Assembly: GCA_003153055.1 (NCBI GenBank)
Contig: PMBV01000219.1
Coordinates: 1-25,091, forward strand
DNA from: Myxococcales bacterium
Lineage (GTDB): Bacteria; Myxococcota; Myxococcia; Myxococcales; Myxococcaceae
DNA length: 25,091 nt
Reading direction: 5' to 3'
This document shows, one piece after another, positions 15,903 through 23,790 of this stretch. Made by a program: the position numbers and the translations under genes. Positions within the stretch are counted from its first letter, which is position 1. Each line of letters begins with the position of its first letter. The notes under the pieces are model-generated. The model saw only the letters and a list, made by a program, of their open reading frames with translations, had not been told where the DNA came from and ran no database searches.

Positions 15903-17656
15903 GAACGGGCGACCTCGAGAGAAAGGAGCCGAGCGAGGACCTCCGCCGGCTGAAAGGGGTTGGCGCCGGAGCGGCAGAACGACTGCACGCCCTTGGGCAG
16001 GTCGACGAACATGCGAATGATTCGGAACAGCTGGCCCTGGTGGCTCAGCTCCACCACCAACCCAGCCTTCACCGACGCGAAGAAGTCTCGGTAGACCTGC
16101 TCGGCTACGGGGTAGACGAGGTACGGCACCAGGAGCTTGACGTTGAGGCCCTTGGCCACCGCCAAGTCGAGGGCCTCGCGGGCGTGGCCGGCGCTCGAGC
16201 CCCAGCTCACCATGCCGATGGGCGCGTTGGGGTCTCCGAAGACGCGGAAGAGCTCCTTCTTCGCCAGGAGCGGCTCGAGCTTCTTGAACCGCTTCTCGTT
16301 CATCTTCATGTGCATCTCACCCGAGGCGGTCGGGTCGCCCTTCTCGTTGTGCTCGATGCCGGCGCCCAGGTAGTTGCCCCCGGCCATGCCCGGCTGGCTG
16401 ATGGGGCTGATGTGGCTCGGCGTCAGCTTGAAGCGGCTGTAGTCGACCAGGTCGGCCTCCGAGGGGCGCAGGCGCTCCTCGATGGTGATGCGCGAGGTGT
16501 CGATGGGGTCGATGGCCTCTTTGCGCTGGGCGATCTCTTGGTCGCTCAAGATGATGACCGGCGTCTGGTAGTGCTCGGCGATGTTGAAGGCCTCGACGGT
16601 GACGTTGAACGTGTCGGCCACCGTGGTCGGCGCGAGCACCGGACGCGCGACGTCACCGTGGGCGCTGAAGGCCGCCTGGTAGAGGTCGCCCTGCTCGGGC
16701 TTGGTGGGCAGGCCGGTCGACGGCCCGCCGCGCTGCACGTTGAGAATGACGAGGGGGAGCTCGGCGATGGACGCGAGGCCCATGATCTCGGTCTTGAGCG
16801 CCATGCCCGGGCCGCTCGTGGCGGTCATCGACTTGCGACCCGCGAACGAGGCACCGACGGCCGAACCGATGCCGGCGATCTCGTCTTCGGCCTGCAGCAC
16901 GGCCCCGCCGTACTTCCAGATCTCCTTGGTGAGAATCTGCATCACCTCGGTCGACGGGGTGATGGGGTAGCCACCGAAGAACTGAACGCCAGAGAACAAA
17001 GCGCCGGCAGCGCACATGTCGTTGCCGTCGCACAGCAGCTTGGGCGACGCCTTGCCCTCGAGCTTCTCGAGCACGCGGTTGGCCTTCACCGGGTGCGCCT
17101 TGGCCCACTCGATACCCGCGGCGAGCGCCTTCTCGTTGGCCTCGAGGAGCCCAGCGCCCTTGTTCCCGAACTTCTTCTGGAGGCCCTTGGAGATGGCGTC
17201 GGCAGGCATGCCGAACCAGCCCGACAGGAGCCCCAGCACGATGGTCGTCTTGGCCTTCTCGGTGCCCGCCGACTTCTTGGCCAGCTCGGTCACCGGCACC
17301 GCGATCTGCTCCACCGGAGACAGGCCGTGATGCTTGAGGGACTCAGGGGGCGCACCGGCCTTCTCTTCGTAGATGAGGACGGTCTCGGCCGCGAGTGGCA
17401 GCTCGCTCCCGAAGCGGAGGAAGTCTTCCCAGTTGAGCGCCACGGCCACATCGAGGGCGCCGCCGGGGTTGAGCAGTGGCTTGGTCGACAACCGCACTCG
17501 ACACGAAGACTCACCGCCACGAATCTGCGAGCCGAAGCTCTTGGTCATGATGGCGTGGTAGCCAGTGGTCGAAGCGGCCGAGAGCAACGACTCACCGGCG
17601 CTCACAACACCGTCGCCACCCGACCCCGCCATGCCCAGAATCAGGTCCTGCACCAT
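15899..17656 (-). CDS. korA: 2-oxoacid:ferredoxin oxidoreductase, fused gamma-alpha subunit
   Basis: This 585-aa protein has an N-terminal gamma-type domain (residues 1-195: LILGMAGSGGDGVVSAGE, then KSFGSQIRGGESSCRVRL). It continues into the alpha (pyrimidine-binding) domain (about 205-585) with GGYPITPSTEVMQIL, QAEDEIAGIGSAVGASFAG, TATSGPGMALKTEIMGLA and NVQRGGPSTGLPTKPEQGDL. The start is ATG 17656, with GGGAGG 8 bases upstream; the 61 upstream codons show no family homology. It is the first gene of the kor-nuo cluster. It supplies electrons to ferredoxin, the probable donor for the complex I-like enzyme encoded directly downstream. Confidence 0.95.
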   Translation of the reverse strand: MVQDLILGMAGSGGDGVVSAGESLLSAASTTGYHAIMTKSFGSQIRGGESSCRVRLSTKPLLNPGGALDVAVALNWEDFLRFGSELPLAAETVLIYEEKAGAPPESLKHHGLSPVEQIAVPVTELAKKSAGTEKAKTTIVLGLLSGWFGMPADAISKGLQKKFGNKGAGLLEANEKALAAGIEWAKAHPVKANRVLEKLEGKASPKLLCDGNDMCAAGALFSGVQFFGGYPITPSTEVMQILTKEIWKYGGAVLQAEDEIAGIGSAVGASFAGRKSMTATSGPGMALKTEIMGLASIAELPLVILNVQRGGPSTGLPTKPEQGDLYQAAFSAHGDVARPVLAPTTVADTFNVTVEAFNIAEHYQTPVIILSDQEIAQRKEAIDPIDTSRITIEERLRPSEADLVDYSRFKLTPSHISPISQPGMAGGNYLGAGIEHNEKGDPTASGEMHMKMNEKRFKKLEPLLAKKELFRVFGDPNAPIGMVSWGSSAGHAREALDLAVAKGLNVKLLVPYLVYPVAEQVYRDFFASVKAGLVVELSHQGQLFRIIRMFVDLPKGVQSFCRSGANPFQPAEVLARLLSLEVARS

Positions 17657-17813
17657 CGGTCTTGCCTCCCTCGCGAGTGTGAAAAGTGACGAGCCCGCCA
17701 CGGGTTCGCACCGTCGGCGCGCACTGTCGAACCGCCGACCCTCGGGTGCAAGGGTTGAGTTAGAGCAAGACAGTGTAAGGCAAGCTACTCCCTCATCGAA
17801 TGGGCCAAAGAAA

Positions 17814-17819
17814 TTTATA
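17814..17819 (-). promoter_or_regulatory. -10-like element of the kor-nuo promoter
   Basis: The minus strand carries TATAAA in an AT-rich patch about 160 bp before korA. The best-spaced -35 position (17842-17837, TGATTG) is poor. That suggests either activator dependence or that this is not the true promoter. Confidence 0.4.
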
Positions 17820-17875
17820 GTAAATCCTGTTGACACCAATCATTCCAGCCAGATCCGGGTGTTCCATGCGGAATG

Positions 17876-17889
17876 TGAATTCGAATTCA
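17876..17889. promoter_or_regulatory. 14-bp perfect palindrome upstream of kor-nuo promoter
   Basis: The sequence TGAATTCGAATTCA is its own reverse complement. Its centre is about 75 bp upstream of the inferred transcription start of the kor-nuo operon. It could be an operator for a dimeric regulator. It is also compatible with chance, since GAATTC is itself palindromic and simply repeated here. Confidence 0.3.
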
Positions 17890-17929
17890 TGAATGAGCGG
17901 GCGATCCAACCCAACGCGCCGCACGTTGA

Positions 17930-17944
17930 GAACATGCAGTGTTC
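17930..17944 (-). other. Short hairpin behind small helical gene
   Basis: GAACA-TGCAG-TGTTC is a 5-5-5 inverted repeat 21 bp after the stop of the small helical gene. No T-run follows on the minus strand, so it is at best a weak terminator or RNA-stabilising hairpin. Confidence 0.22.
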
Positions 17945-17965
17945 CCAGTGTGCGACGGGTCGGCT

Positions 17966-18175
17966 TCAGGCGCCCTCATCGATGCGGAGGCGAACCCGCC
18001 GGGGGAGCCGCTCGTGGTAGTTCCTCCTGAGGAACTGGTCGAGCTCCTCCAGCGCGTCGACCCGCCCTCTGTGCCGCTCGTGCTCGACCCCCGTCGTGGC
18101 CTCCAGCGCACCACGAGCCTCCAGACTGCGCCGATGAATCGTCTCGTACAGCTCGAGCAGGTAGGTGTAGGCCAT
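17966..18175 (-). CDS. Small charged helical protein, paralogue A, unknown function
   Basis: This 69-aa protein is predicted to be a pair of amphipathic helices: YLLELYETIHRRSLEARGAL, then GRVDALEELDQFLRRNYHER, with a basic tail RRVRLRID. It has no membrane segment, Cys pair or enzyme motif. It aligns with the product of the next gene upstream: both have MA at the start, an E-R pair, GR(V/L)-x-x-L-x-x-L and a final Y-x-x-(K/R)L. They are probably a tandem duplication. The ATG at 18175 lacks a strong ribosome binding site. I do not recognise a named family. Confidence 0.55.
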   Translation of the reverse strand: MAYTYLLELYETIHRRSLEARGALEATTGVEHERHRGRVDALEELDQFLRRNYHERLPRRVRLRIDEGA

Positions 18176-18195
18176 CGGGGTCTGAGGTTACGCCG

Positions 18196-18223
18196 CCAAC
18201 GCTCCAGCGATGTATGGCGTTGG
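18196..18223. other. Stem-loop between the two small paralogues
   Basis: CCAACGC (18196-18202) and GCGTTGG (18217-18223) form a perfect 7-bp stem with a 14-base loop. TTTCT follows on the plus strand, but no plus-strand gene precedes it. On the minus strand it lies between the two small genes and could weaken read-through. Confidence 0.3.
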
Positions 18224-18242
18224 TTTCTGACGAGACCCAGAG

Positions 18243-18440
18243 TCAGTAGTACTTGTGGAGTTTGAGATCGTACCTGGCGGTGAGAAGCTCGCGCAGGTGC
18301 CGGAGCTCCTCGAGGCGACCCTCGAGGTACCCTGCCCGCTCCACCTCGGCCTTCGCCTTGGCCGCTTCGAGCTCGCGCTCGGTGGTCTGGAGGGCCGAGG
18401 TCAGGTAGTCGTGAATCTCCACCGAGAACTGGTGCGCCAT
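18243..18440 (-). CDS. Small charged helical protein, paralogue B, unknown function
   Basis: This 65-aa helical protein (MAHQFSVEIHDYLTSAL, then EVERAGYLEGRLEELRHLRE, then a Tyr-rich end DLKLHKYY) resembles the 69-aa product directly downstream. I chose ATG 18440 because the resulting N-terminus aligns with that paralogue. In-frame ATGs at 18455 and 18473 would add up to 11 residues. The heptad-like Leu/Glu/Arg pattern suggests a coiled-coil dimer. It lies 67 bp before its paralogue, probably in one transcript, and is divergent from the dioxygenase gene. No function can be assigned. Confidence 0.6.
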   Translation of the reverse strand: MAHQFSVEIHDYLTSALQTTERELEAAKAKAEVERAGYLEGRLEELRHLRELLTARYDLKLHKYY

Positions 18441-18547
18441 GGGTACGGCCACCATACCTCGGGCCCGAGCCATCATTCCAGCGATGGGACAATCGGTTCC
18501 ATCGGCGGACACTTGCGCAGTGAGTGAGCACTTACCATTGTCTGGTC

Positions 18548-19324
18548 ATGCCCACCTCGACCCCGATGCCGACCCTCTTCTTGGCCCACGGGGCTCCCAT
18601 TCTCCTCGACATGCCACAGTGGGTGGGGGAGCTCGGCTCGTGGGGCCGCGCGCTCCCGCGACCGAAGGCCATTCTGGTGGTGTCGGCTCACTGGATCGAG
18701 CGGCCAACGACTCTGGGCGCGACCGGGGCGGTGCCGTTGATCTACGACTTCTACGGCTTCCCCGAGAAGTACTACCGCCAGGTCTACCCCGCGCCGGGAG
18801 CCCCGGAGCTGGCGCGGCGGGTGCGCGAGCTGCTCGAGGGCCATGGCCCGGTGGCGGAGGAGCCCCAGCGGGGCCTCGACCACGGCGCCTACGTGCCCTT
18901 GGTGGCCATGTACCCCGAGGCAGACATTCCCGTGCTGCAGCTCTCACTGCCCACGCTCGCGGCCACCGAGCTCGTGCGCTTGGGCCGGGCCCTCGCGCCA
19001 CTCAGAGACGAGGGCGTGCTGCTCATCGGAAGCGGCTTCCTCACCCACAACATGCGCTCGATGGACTTCTCTCCGATGGCGCGGCCGCCGAGCTGGGCGT
19101 CGGAGTTCGACCACTGGACCAAGGAGGCTCTCGAGCGCCACGACGTCGACGCGCTGGTGGGGTACCTCGACAAGGCGCCGGGGGTTCGCCTGGCGCTCCC
19201 GACGGTGGAGCACTTCGTCCCCCTGTTGGTGGCGCTGGGGGCCGCGCCCGACGCGCCGGTCTCGTTCCCCATCACTGGCTTCTTCGCCGGCTCGTTCACT
19301 CGGCGCTCGGTGCAGCTGGGGTGA
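18548..19324 (+). CDS. DODA-type extradiol dioxygenase (YgiD family)
   Basis: This 258-aa protein is a class III ring-cleaving dioxygenase (LigB superfamily, 4,5-DOPA dioxygenase type). It has TLFLAHGAP with H14, VVSAHWIE with H48, LDHGAYVPL with H112, GSGFLTHNMR with H167, and PTVEHFVPLL with H222. H14, H48 and H222 are the expected metal ligands. The partner loop YDFYGFPEKYY is also typical. It should cleave a catechol-like substrate with O2; the natural substrate of most bacterial members is unknown. The start is ATG 18548; ATG 18566 (MPTLFLAHG) is an alternative. It is the only plus-strand gene of the window and converges on sohB with 16 bp between stops. Confidence 0.92.
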   Translation: MPTSTPMPTLFLAHGAPILLDMPQWVGELGSWGRALPRPKAILVVSAHWIERPTTLGATGAVPLIYDFYGFPEKYYRQVYPAPGAPELARRVRELLEGHGPVAEEPQRGLDHGAYVPLVAMYPEADIPVLQLSLPTLAATELVRLGRALAPLRDEGVLLIGSGFLTHNMRSMDFSPMARPPSWASEFDHWTKEALERHDVDALVGYLDKAPGVRLALPTVEHFVPLLVALGAAPDAPVSFPITGFFAGSFTRRSVQLG

Positions 19325-19340
19325 GGAGGCGCCTCCGCGC

Positions 19341-20348
19341 TCACCGCAACTCGAGGCCTTGGAGTCGGCTCACGAGCTTCAGCACGGCGCGCTCGACCAC
19401 CTCGGCGCTGGTGGCCCCTAGCCGACGGCGCCAGGACTGCTCGGGCACGAAGCGCACCTGGAAGAGCTCGGCGTCTCGCGCTCGGTCGAGCAAGTACTCG
19501 TCGCTGGTCGCGAGTTGGTCCACCAACCCGAGCTCCAGCCCTCGACGGGCGAGCCAATACTCACCCGTCGCCACCCGGTCGACGTCGAGGCTGGGCCGCT
19601 GGACCTTCACGAAGGCCTTGAAGAGCCCGTGGGTCTCGTCGAGTTGATCGACGAACTTGCTGCGGCCCTTCTCGGTAATCTCTCCGAAGACGCTGACGGT
19701 GCGTTTGTACTCGCCGGCGGTCAGCTCCTCGAAGTCGACGTCGTGCTTCTTCAACAGCCGATGCACGTTCGGCACCTGCGCCACCACGCCGATGGAGCCC
19801 ACGATGGCGAAGGGCGCCGCGATGATGCGGTCGGCCACGCAGGCCATCATGTAGCCCCCGCTCGCCGCCACCCGGTCGACGCACACGGTCAGCTTCACCT
19901 TCTTCTCTTTGAGCCGGGTGAGCTGGGCGGCGGCCAGGCCGTAGTGCGGCACCCCGCCGCCGGGGCTCTCGAGGCGCACCACCACCTCATCGCGCTCGGT
20001 GGCCAGGGCTCCGATGGCGGTCACCTCTTCGCGCAGGCTGGCCACGCCGGTGGCGAGCAGGTCGCCCTCGAAGTCGACCACGTAGACGCGGGGTCGGGTC
20101 GAGTCGGCCTTCTTGCTCTTCTTGCGCTCGCGCCGCAGGGCCTTGAGCTCCTGGCGCCCCAGCACCGCGCGCCGGAGCACGTCACCCAGGCGCTGGAATC
20201 GCTCGTTGAGCCGCTTCACCTCGAGCCGAGGCCGCCCCCGTTGCCGCCGACGGGTCAGCGCCACCACCACCGCCACCGTCACCGCGACGGTGAGGAAGAC
20301 GATGAAGCCCTTCGCCGCGAACGCCAGCGTCTCTCGGAGCAGATCCAT
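19341..20348 (-). CDS. sohB: Inner-membrane S49 serine protease SohB-like
   Basis: This 335-aa protein has one N-terminal membrane helix (GFIVFLTVAVTVAVVVAL, residues 14-31), a charged helical stretch with a Lys/Arg-rich hinge (RRERKKSKK), and an S49 protease domain from residue 88. The catalytic pair is S163 in RVAASGGYMMA and K215 in ELTAGEYKRTVS. LESPGGGV and IVGSIGVVAQVPN are conserved neighbours. The length and single domain fit SohB rather than the double-domain SppA. It probably cleaves membrane-associated peptides. The start at ATG 20348 lies 9 bp after the U32 gene stop, so both genes are likely co-transcribed. Confidence 0.92.
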   Translation of the reverse strand: MDLLRETLAFAAKGFIVFLTVAVTVAVVVALTRRRQRGRPRLEVKRLNERFQRLGDVLRRAVLGRQELKALRRERKKSKKADSTRPRVYVVDFEGDLLATGVASLREEVTAIGALATERDEVVVRLESPGGGVPHYGLAAAQLTRLKEKKVKLTVCVDRVAASGGYMMACVADRIIAAPFAIVGSIGVVAQVPNVHRLLKKHDVDFEELTAGEYKRTVSVFGEITEKGRSKFVDQLDETHGLFKAFVKVQRPSLDVDRVATGEYWLARRGLELGLVDQLATSDEYLLDRARDAELFQVRFVPEQSWRRRLGATSAEVVERAVLKLVSRLQGLELR

Positions 20349-20357
20349 GGCCGTGGG

Positions 20358-22910
20358 TTAACACGGGGAGTCGGTGAGGGCCTGCATCGTGCCGGCGGTC
20401 ACCCCGAACTGCTCGAAGGTGGCGAGGCGGCGGTTCAGCTCGTCGAAGCGCAGCTGGCCAGCGAGGAGCGCCTTCCAGCCCTCGAGCACCTCGGCGGTGG
20501 TGGCCTGGTCTTCCCACACGAGCTCGACGCGGAAGCGCCTCACCCCGCTCGCCAGGAGCCTGGGCACCACGTGCGCCGCGCTCTGGGCCCGGGCGTTGAA
20601 GACGGTGTTCCGGCAGGCGACGTCGACCACCACCGGGTGCCGCTGCCCCGTGGGGTCTTCGAGCGCGACCTGGTGCCGCTCGCAGGGCCGCCCGCAGGTT
20701 CGATGGTCGCTGCCCGATGACAACAGGTGGGCGTAGACGCAGTGCTCGGTGTGGAAGGTGGCCATGTGGTGGTGCACCGCCACCGTCACCCGCTCGGGCG
20801 GCACGTTCGCGAGCAAGGCGAAGAGCTGCCGCTCGTCGAGATCGTGGGCCATGGTGAGGGTGTCGGCCCCCAGCGCCAACAGGTGCCGGGCGGTGACCGA
20901 GTTGGTGACGTTGAGGGAGAAATCTCCGTGCACCGCCAGGCCAGCCGCGGGCCCCTGGGCGAAGTGCATCAGCGCCCCCCAGTGCCGCACGAGCACGCCA
21001 TCGGGCCCGAGGCGCGCCAACCGGCCATCGAGGGCCTCCTCCGACGGCTTCTGGACCCGCGTGGTGGCGAGGACGACTTCGAGCCCCGCGCTTCGAGCTC
21101 GCTGCACGGCCCGCTCGAGGCCGGTGAGCTCCATCCAGTCGAGCTCGACGGACTCGAGGCCCGCGGCGATCACCGCCTCGAGTTGCTCCAAGCGCCTGAC
21201 GAGCGGCACCAGGCGGGGGCGTTCGGAGGCCACCCATTTCCTCGGCGAGGCGAGCGCCGCGGCTTCGGCGAGGACGCGCGGCGTCACCGGCTCGGCCGAC
21301 ACCGGGTGCCTTCGAGCCGCGAGGACCGCCTCCAAGAGCTGGCTCACCAGGGCCCGCCGGAGCACCTTGAGCGACGACACCTGCACGTGGAGCCACGACT
21401 CCAGGCCCTCGAGCTCGACCTCCGACAGACGGAAGGGCGTGCCACCCATCGCCCCCAGTTTCGACGACAGCACCTCGACGCCGAGGCCAGCGCCGCTGGA
21501 GCGCTCGAGGGCGCCCTCGGTGGACCCCTCGACCCAGACGCCCCCGCCGATGGGACCGGTGGCCGTCAGCCGCGCGCTGAGGCGTCCTCCAGAGCGACCC
21601 GAGACCTGGAGCTTCACGGGGATCCGTCCCTTTGGCTCAGCCCGGCCCGCGGCCACCGCCGAGGACCCCGCCTGCGTCAGAGACGGGTCGCTGGAGAGCC
21701 ACACGAGATTCCCCAGGTGAACCCGTGAGAGGTCCGGCCCCACGTGGCCGAACGTGAGCCAGTAGCCTTGGTCGACGGGAGAGACACCGAACAGGGGCCC
21801 GCCGGGCTCCTCAGACTCCGGGTGCCCCGTGTCGAAACCCACGCCGGCTCCGGGCACCAGCGCGGGCAGCTCGACGCGTACCCGGCCCTTTCGCTCGAGG
21901 CTTCGAACCCGCACGGCGTTCCCCCGCACCTCGACCACCTCACCCACCAGCGCGCCTCGGTGTTTGGGGAACCGGCCCTCGACCAGGCCCTGATGATCAA
22001 CGCCCTCGAGGAAGCCGTCGGTGAAGCCCCGGGAGTACGCCACCGCCATTCGACCGAGGTCTCTGCGGAGCGTGCCCGTAGCTTCCGGGGAGCCGTCGCG
22101 ACGCTCGAGGACGGCGTCGAGCCACCGCCGGTACCCTTCCACCGCCGAGACCACGTAGGCGGGCCCCTTGAGGCGCCCTTCGATTTTCAGCCCCGCGACC
22201 CCCAGCTTGACCAGCTCGGCCATGGCTCGGGCGCCGGAAAGATCGAGCGGGCTGAGGAGGTAGGCCAGCTCTCCAAGTGGGCGCGGCTCGCCGTCGACCA
22301 CGAGCCCGTAGGGGAGCCGGCACGACTGGGCACACTGGCCGCGATTGGCCGAGCGACCGCCCCACGCTTCGGACGTGAGGCATTGACCGCTCCACGACAT
22401 GCACAGGGCGCCGTGAATGAAGACCTCCAGCTCGAGGGAGGTGCCCGCCGCGAGGGCCTTCAAGTCGTCGACCGACAGCTCCCGGGGCACGACGATGCGG
22501 GTGATGCCCAGCCGCTGGGCCAGCGTGGCCGATTGGGGGCTCGAGATGGTGAGCTGGGTCGAAGCGTGCACCGCCATCGAGGGGGCCAGGGCGCGGGCCA
22601 AGAGCGCCACCGCCGGGTCCTGCACGATGACGGCGTCGACCCCCGCTCGAGCACAGGCCCGGAGCACTCGCTCCAGCGGCGACAGCTCGTCCTCGAAGAC
22701 GAGGGTGTTGAGGGTGACGTAGGCGCGGGCACCGGCTCGGTGGATGCGGTCGCAGAGCGCCTCGAGCGCGTCGAGCGAGAAGTTCGTCGCTCGAGCCCGG
22801 GCGTTGAGCCCACCGTCGAGGCCGAAGTACACCGCGTCGGCCCCAGCCGCCAAAGCAGCGCAGAGGCTGTCTTCGTCTCCCGCTGGGGCGAGGATTTCAG
22901 GCGCTCGCAT
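20358..22910 (-). CDS. U32 family protein, RlhA-like (long form with DUF3656 region)
   Basis: The protein has 850 aa. The N-terminal 280 residues are a U32 TIM-barrel-like domain: EILAPAGDEDSLCAALAAGA, AYVTLNTLVFEDEL, the family signature LEVFIHGALCMSWSGQC, and four Cys (C170, C177, C193, C197) likely to bind an Fe-S cluster. GVAGLKIEGRLKGPAYV follows. The middle (about 300-560) fits the beta-rich DUF3656 region. The C-terminal third has further barrel-like segments and a second Cys group (CVYAH, RTCGRPC, ACRNTVFN). E. coli RlhA, which makes 5-hydroxycytidine in 23S rRNA, is about 650 aa, so this is the long form. Known U32 proteins hydroxylate RNA or ubiquinone precursors; protease activity is doubtful. 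It begins at ATG 22910 and is followed by sohB. Confidence 0.88.
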   Translation of the reverse strand: MRAPEILAPAGDEDSLCAALAAGADAVYFGLDGGLNARARATNFSLDALEALCDRIHRAGARAYVTLNTLVFEDELSPLERVLRACARAGVDAVIVQDPAVALLARALAPSMAVHASTQLTISSPQSATLAQRLGITRIVVPRELSVDDLKALAAGTSLELEVFIHGALCMSWSGQCLTSEAWGGRSANRGQCAQSCRLPYGLVVDGEPRPLGELAYLLSPLDLSGARAMAELVKLGVAGLKIEGRLKGPAYVVSAVEGYRRWLDAVLERRDGSPEATGTLRRDLGRMAVAYSRGFTDGFLEGVDHQGLVEGRFPKHRGALVGEVVEVRGNAVRVRSLERKGRVRVELPALVPGAGVGFDTGHPESEEPGGPLFGVSPVDQGYWLTFGHVGPDLSRVHLGNLVWLSSDPSLTQAGSSAVAAGRAEPKGRIPVKLQVSGRSGGRLSARLTATGPIGGGVWVEGSTEGALERSSGAGLGVEVLSSKLGAMGGTPFRLSEVELEGLESWLHVQVSSLKVLRRALVSQLLEAVLAARRHPVSAEPVTPRVLAEAAALASPRKWVASERPRLVPLVRRLEQLEAVIAAGLESVELDWMELTGLERAVQRARSAGLEVVLATTRVQKPSEEALDGRLARLGPDGVLVRHWGALMHFAQGPAAGLAVHGDFSLNVTNSVTARHLLALGADTLTMAHDLDERQLFALLANVPPERVTVAVHHHMATFHTEHCVYAHLLSSGSDHRTCGRPCERHQVALEDPTGQRHPVVVDVACRNTVFNARAQSAAHVVPRLLASGVRRFRVELVWEDQATTAEVLEGWKALLAGQLRFDELNRRLATFEQFGVTAGTMQALTDSPC

Positions 22911-22927
22911 CGCCCGGGCCTATCCCT

Positions 22928-22945
22928 CGAACGGGCCCTCGTTCG
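22928..22945. other. Inverted repeat in the U32 gene leader
   Basis: CGAACG-GGCCCT-CGTTCG is a 6-bp stem with a 6-base loop, 18 bp upstream of the U32 gene ATG. It may be part of the promoter or a leader hairpin near the ribosome binding site. Confidence 0.25.
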
Positions 22946-23038
22946 CAAGGTGACTCCCCACTCGCTGGCGAATCGTCGGCGTCACCGTGCCCCCGCTTGA
23001 CCGCCGCGCGAAAGTCGTACAGCGCGGCTCGCCGCCGC

Positions 23039-23770
23039 TCACTGCTCGAAGTGAACGCACCCGCGCAGGGCGGGCGTGCCGCCCTCGCAATGCTGTTCGA
23101 ATGAAGCGGTGAAGTCTTTGAGCGCAGACCCTTGCCAGCGGATGCTCTCCACCTGAAACGCACCGGTGATGGTGTTGCACCCGCGGCCGTCGCCGCTGAT
23201 GTCGATACCCGGGTGACCGGGCGAGGCGAACGGAGCGCGCTCCGCCTGGGTGTAGACGTCGACGCCCATGTCCTGGCCGACCTGCCGCGTCGAGAAATTC
23301 AAGTTCCACCACAGGCCCTGCGTCGTGCCGTTCGATGGGTCGACGTGAACGGTGAGGTTCCGCGCCGAGCCGCTGGCGCCCCAGGTGCCTTGAGTAATGG
23401 TGGTCGTGCCGGAGAAGACCCAATCGCCCGGATCTCCGCTGTAGAAGATGACGTTGCCGCCGCCCAAGCACGCCGCCGCGGACCCCACGCCGGTCGGCTG
23501 CGCCAGGTGCAGCGTGCCAGTGCTGGCCACCGCCACCGACGGGTTCGACGCCAGGGCGAGGTCGATGGTGAAGGTTCCGGAGCAGCCCGACGAGTTCGAG
23601 TTGCAGGGGGTGAAGTAGCTGGTGGTGCCGAGCGCGCCCAATTCCGACAGGTGAGCCTTTGCGCCCCAGCCAGTACTTGGAGTGTGGGCAGCTCCGCTGC
23701 GGCTTTCTGCAACACGCGGCTCGTTCGGGTGAGGGAGTCCTCGACTCGAAGCGCTGGTTCGGGCGCCCAC
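23039..23770 (-). CDS. Beta-rich, secreted-looking protein of unknown function; 5' end unclear, possibly truncated
   Basis: The last 200 residues read as a real extracellular-type domain. They are rich in Gly/Ser/Thr/Asn, with Cys pairs (TPCNSNSSGCSG, GGDGRGCN-like ISGDGRGCNTITGAFQV, EQHCEGGTPALRGCVHFE) and the stretches GLWWNLNFSTRQ and YTQAERAPFASPGHPGI. This layout resembles myxobacterial exported hypothetical proteins. No signal peptide can be found. The open frame extends further upstream, to 23881, into the tail of the ADP-ribosylglycohydrolase gene as Arg-rich nonsense. The only in-frame starts are GTG 23770 and TTG 23641, and neither has a ribosome binding site. The region 23640-23790 may be the remains of a lost N-terminus. 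The annotated start is provisional. Confidence 0.5.
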   Translation of the reverse strand: MGARTSASSRGLPHPNEPRVAESRSGAAHTPSTGWGAKAHLSELGALGTTSYFTPCNSNSSGCSGTFTIDLALASNPSVAVASTGTLHLAQPTGVGSAAACLGGGNVIFYSGDPGDWVFSGTTTITQGTWGASGSARNLTVHVDPSNGTTQGLWWNLNFSTRQVGQDMGVDVYTQAERAPFASPGHPGIDISGDGRGCNTITGAFQVESIRWQGSALKDFTASFEQHCEGGTPALRGCVHFEQ

Positions 23771-23790
23771 TGTCCGGGCCCGAAGGGTAC

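Larger units (their letters stand above)
17657..17965 (-). other. Upstream region of the kor-nuo operon
   Basis: This 309-base stretch has no convincing gene. It is visibly more AT-rich than its surroundings around 17800-17890. It holds a -10-like TATAAA, a 14-bp palindrome and a short hairpin, each listed separately. A transcript starting near 17807 would have a leader of about 150 nt. Confidence 0.55.

Noticed and set aside
4440..17656. Hidden nuoE, nuoF or nuoG genes in the cluster
   Set aside because: No frame shows the FMN/NAD-binding or molybdopterin-type motifs, and no gap is large enough to hold such a gene.
15024..17656. Pyruvate:ferredoxin oxidoreductase (por/nifJ) as the identity of korAB
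   Set aside because: The two-subunit gamma-alpha plus beta layout, without a delta ferredoxin domain, fits the Kor type better. Substrate still cannot be fixed, so I kept the general name.
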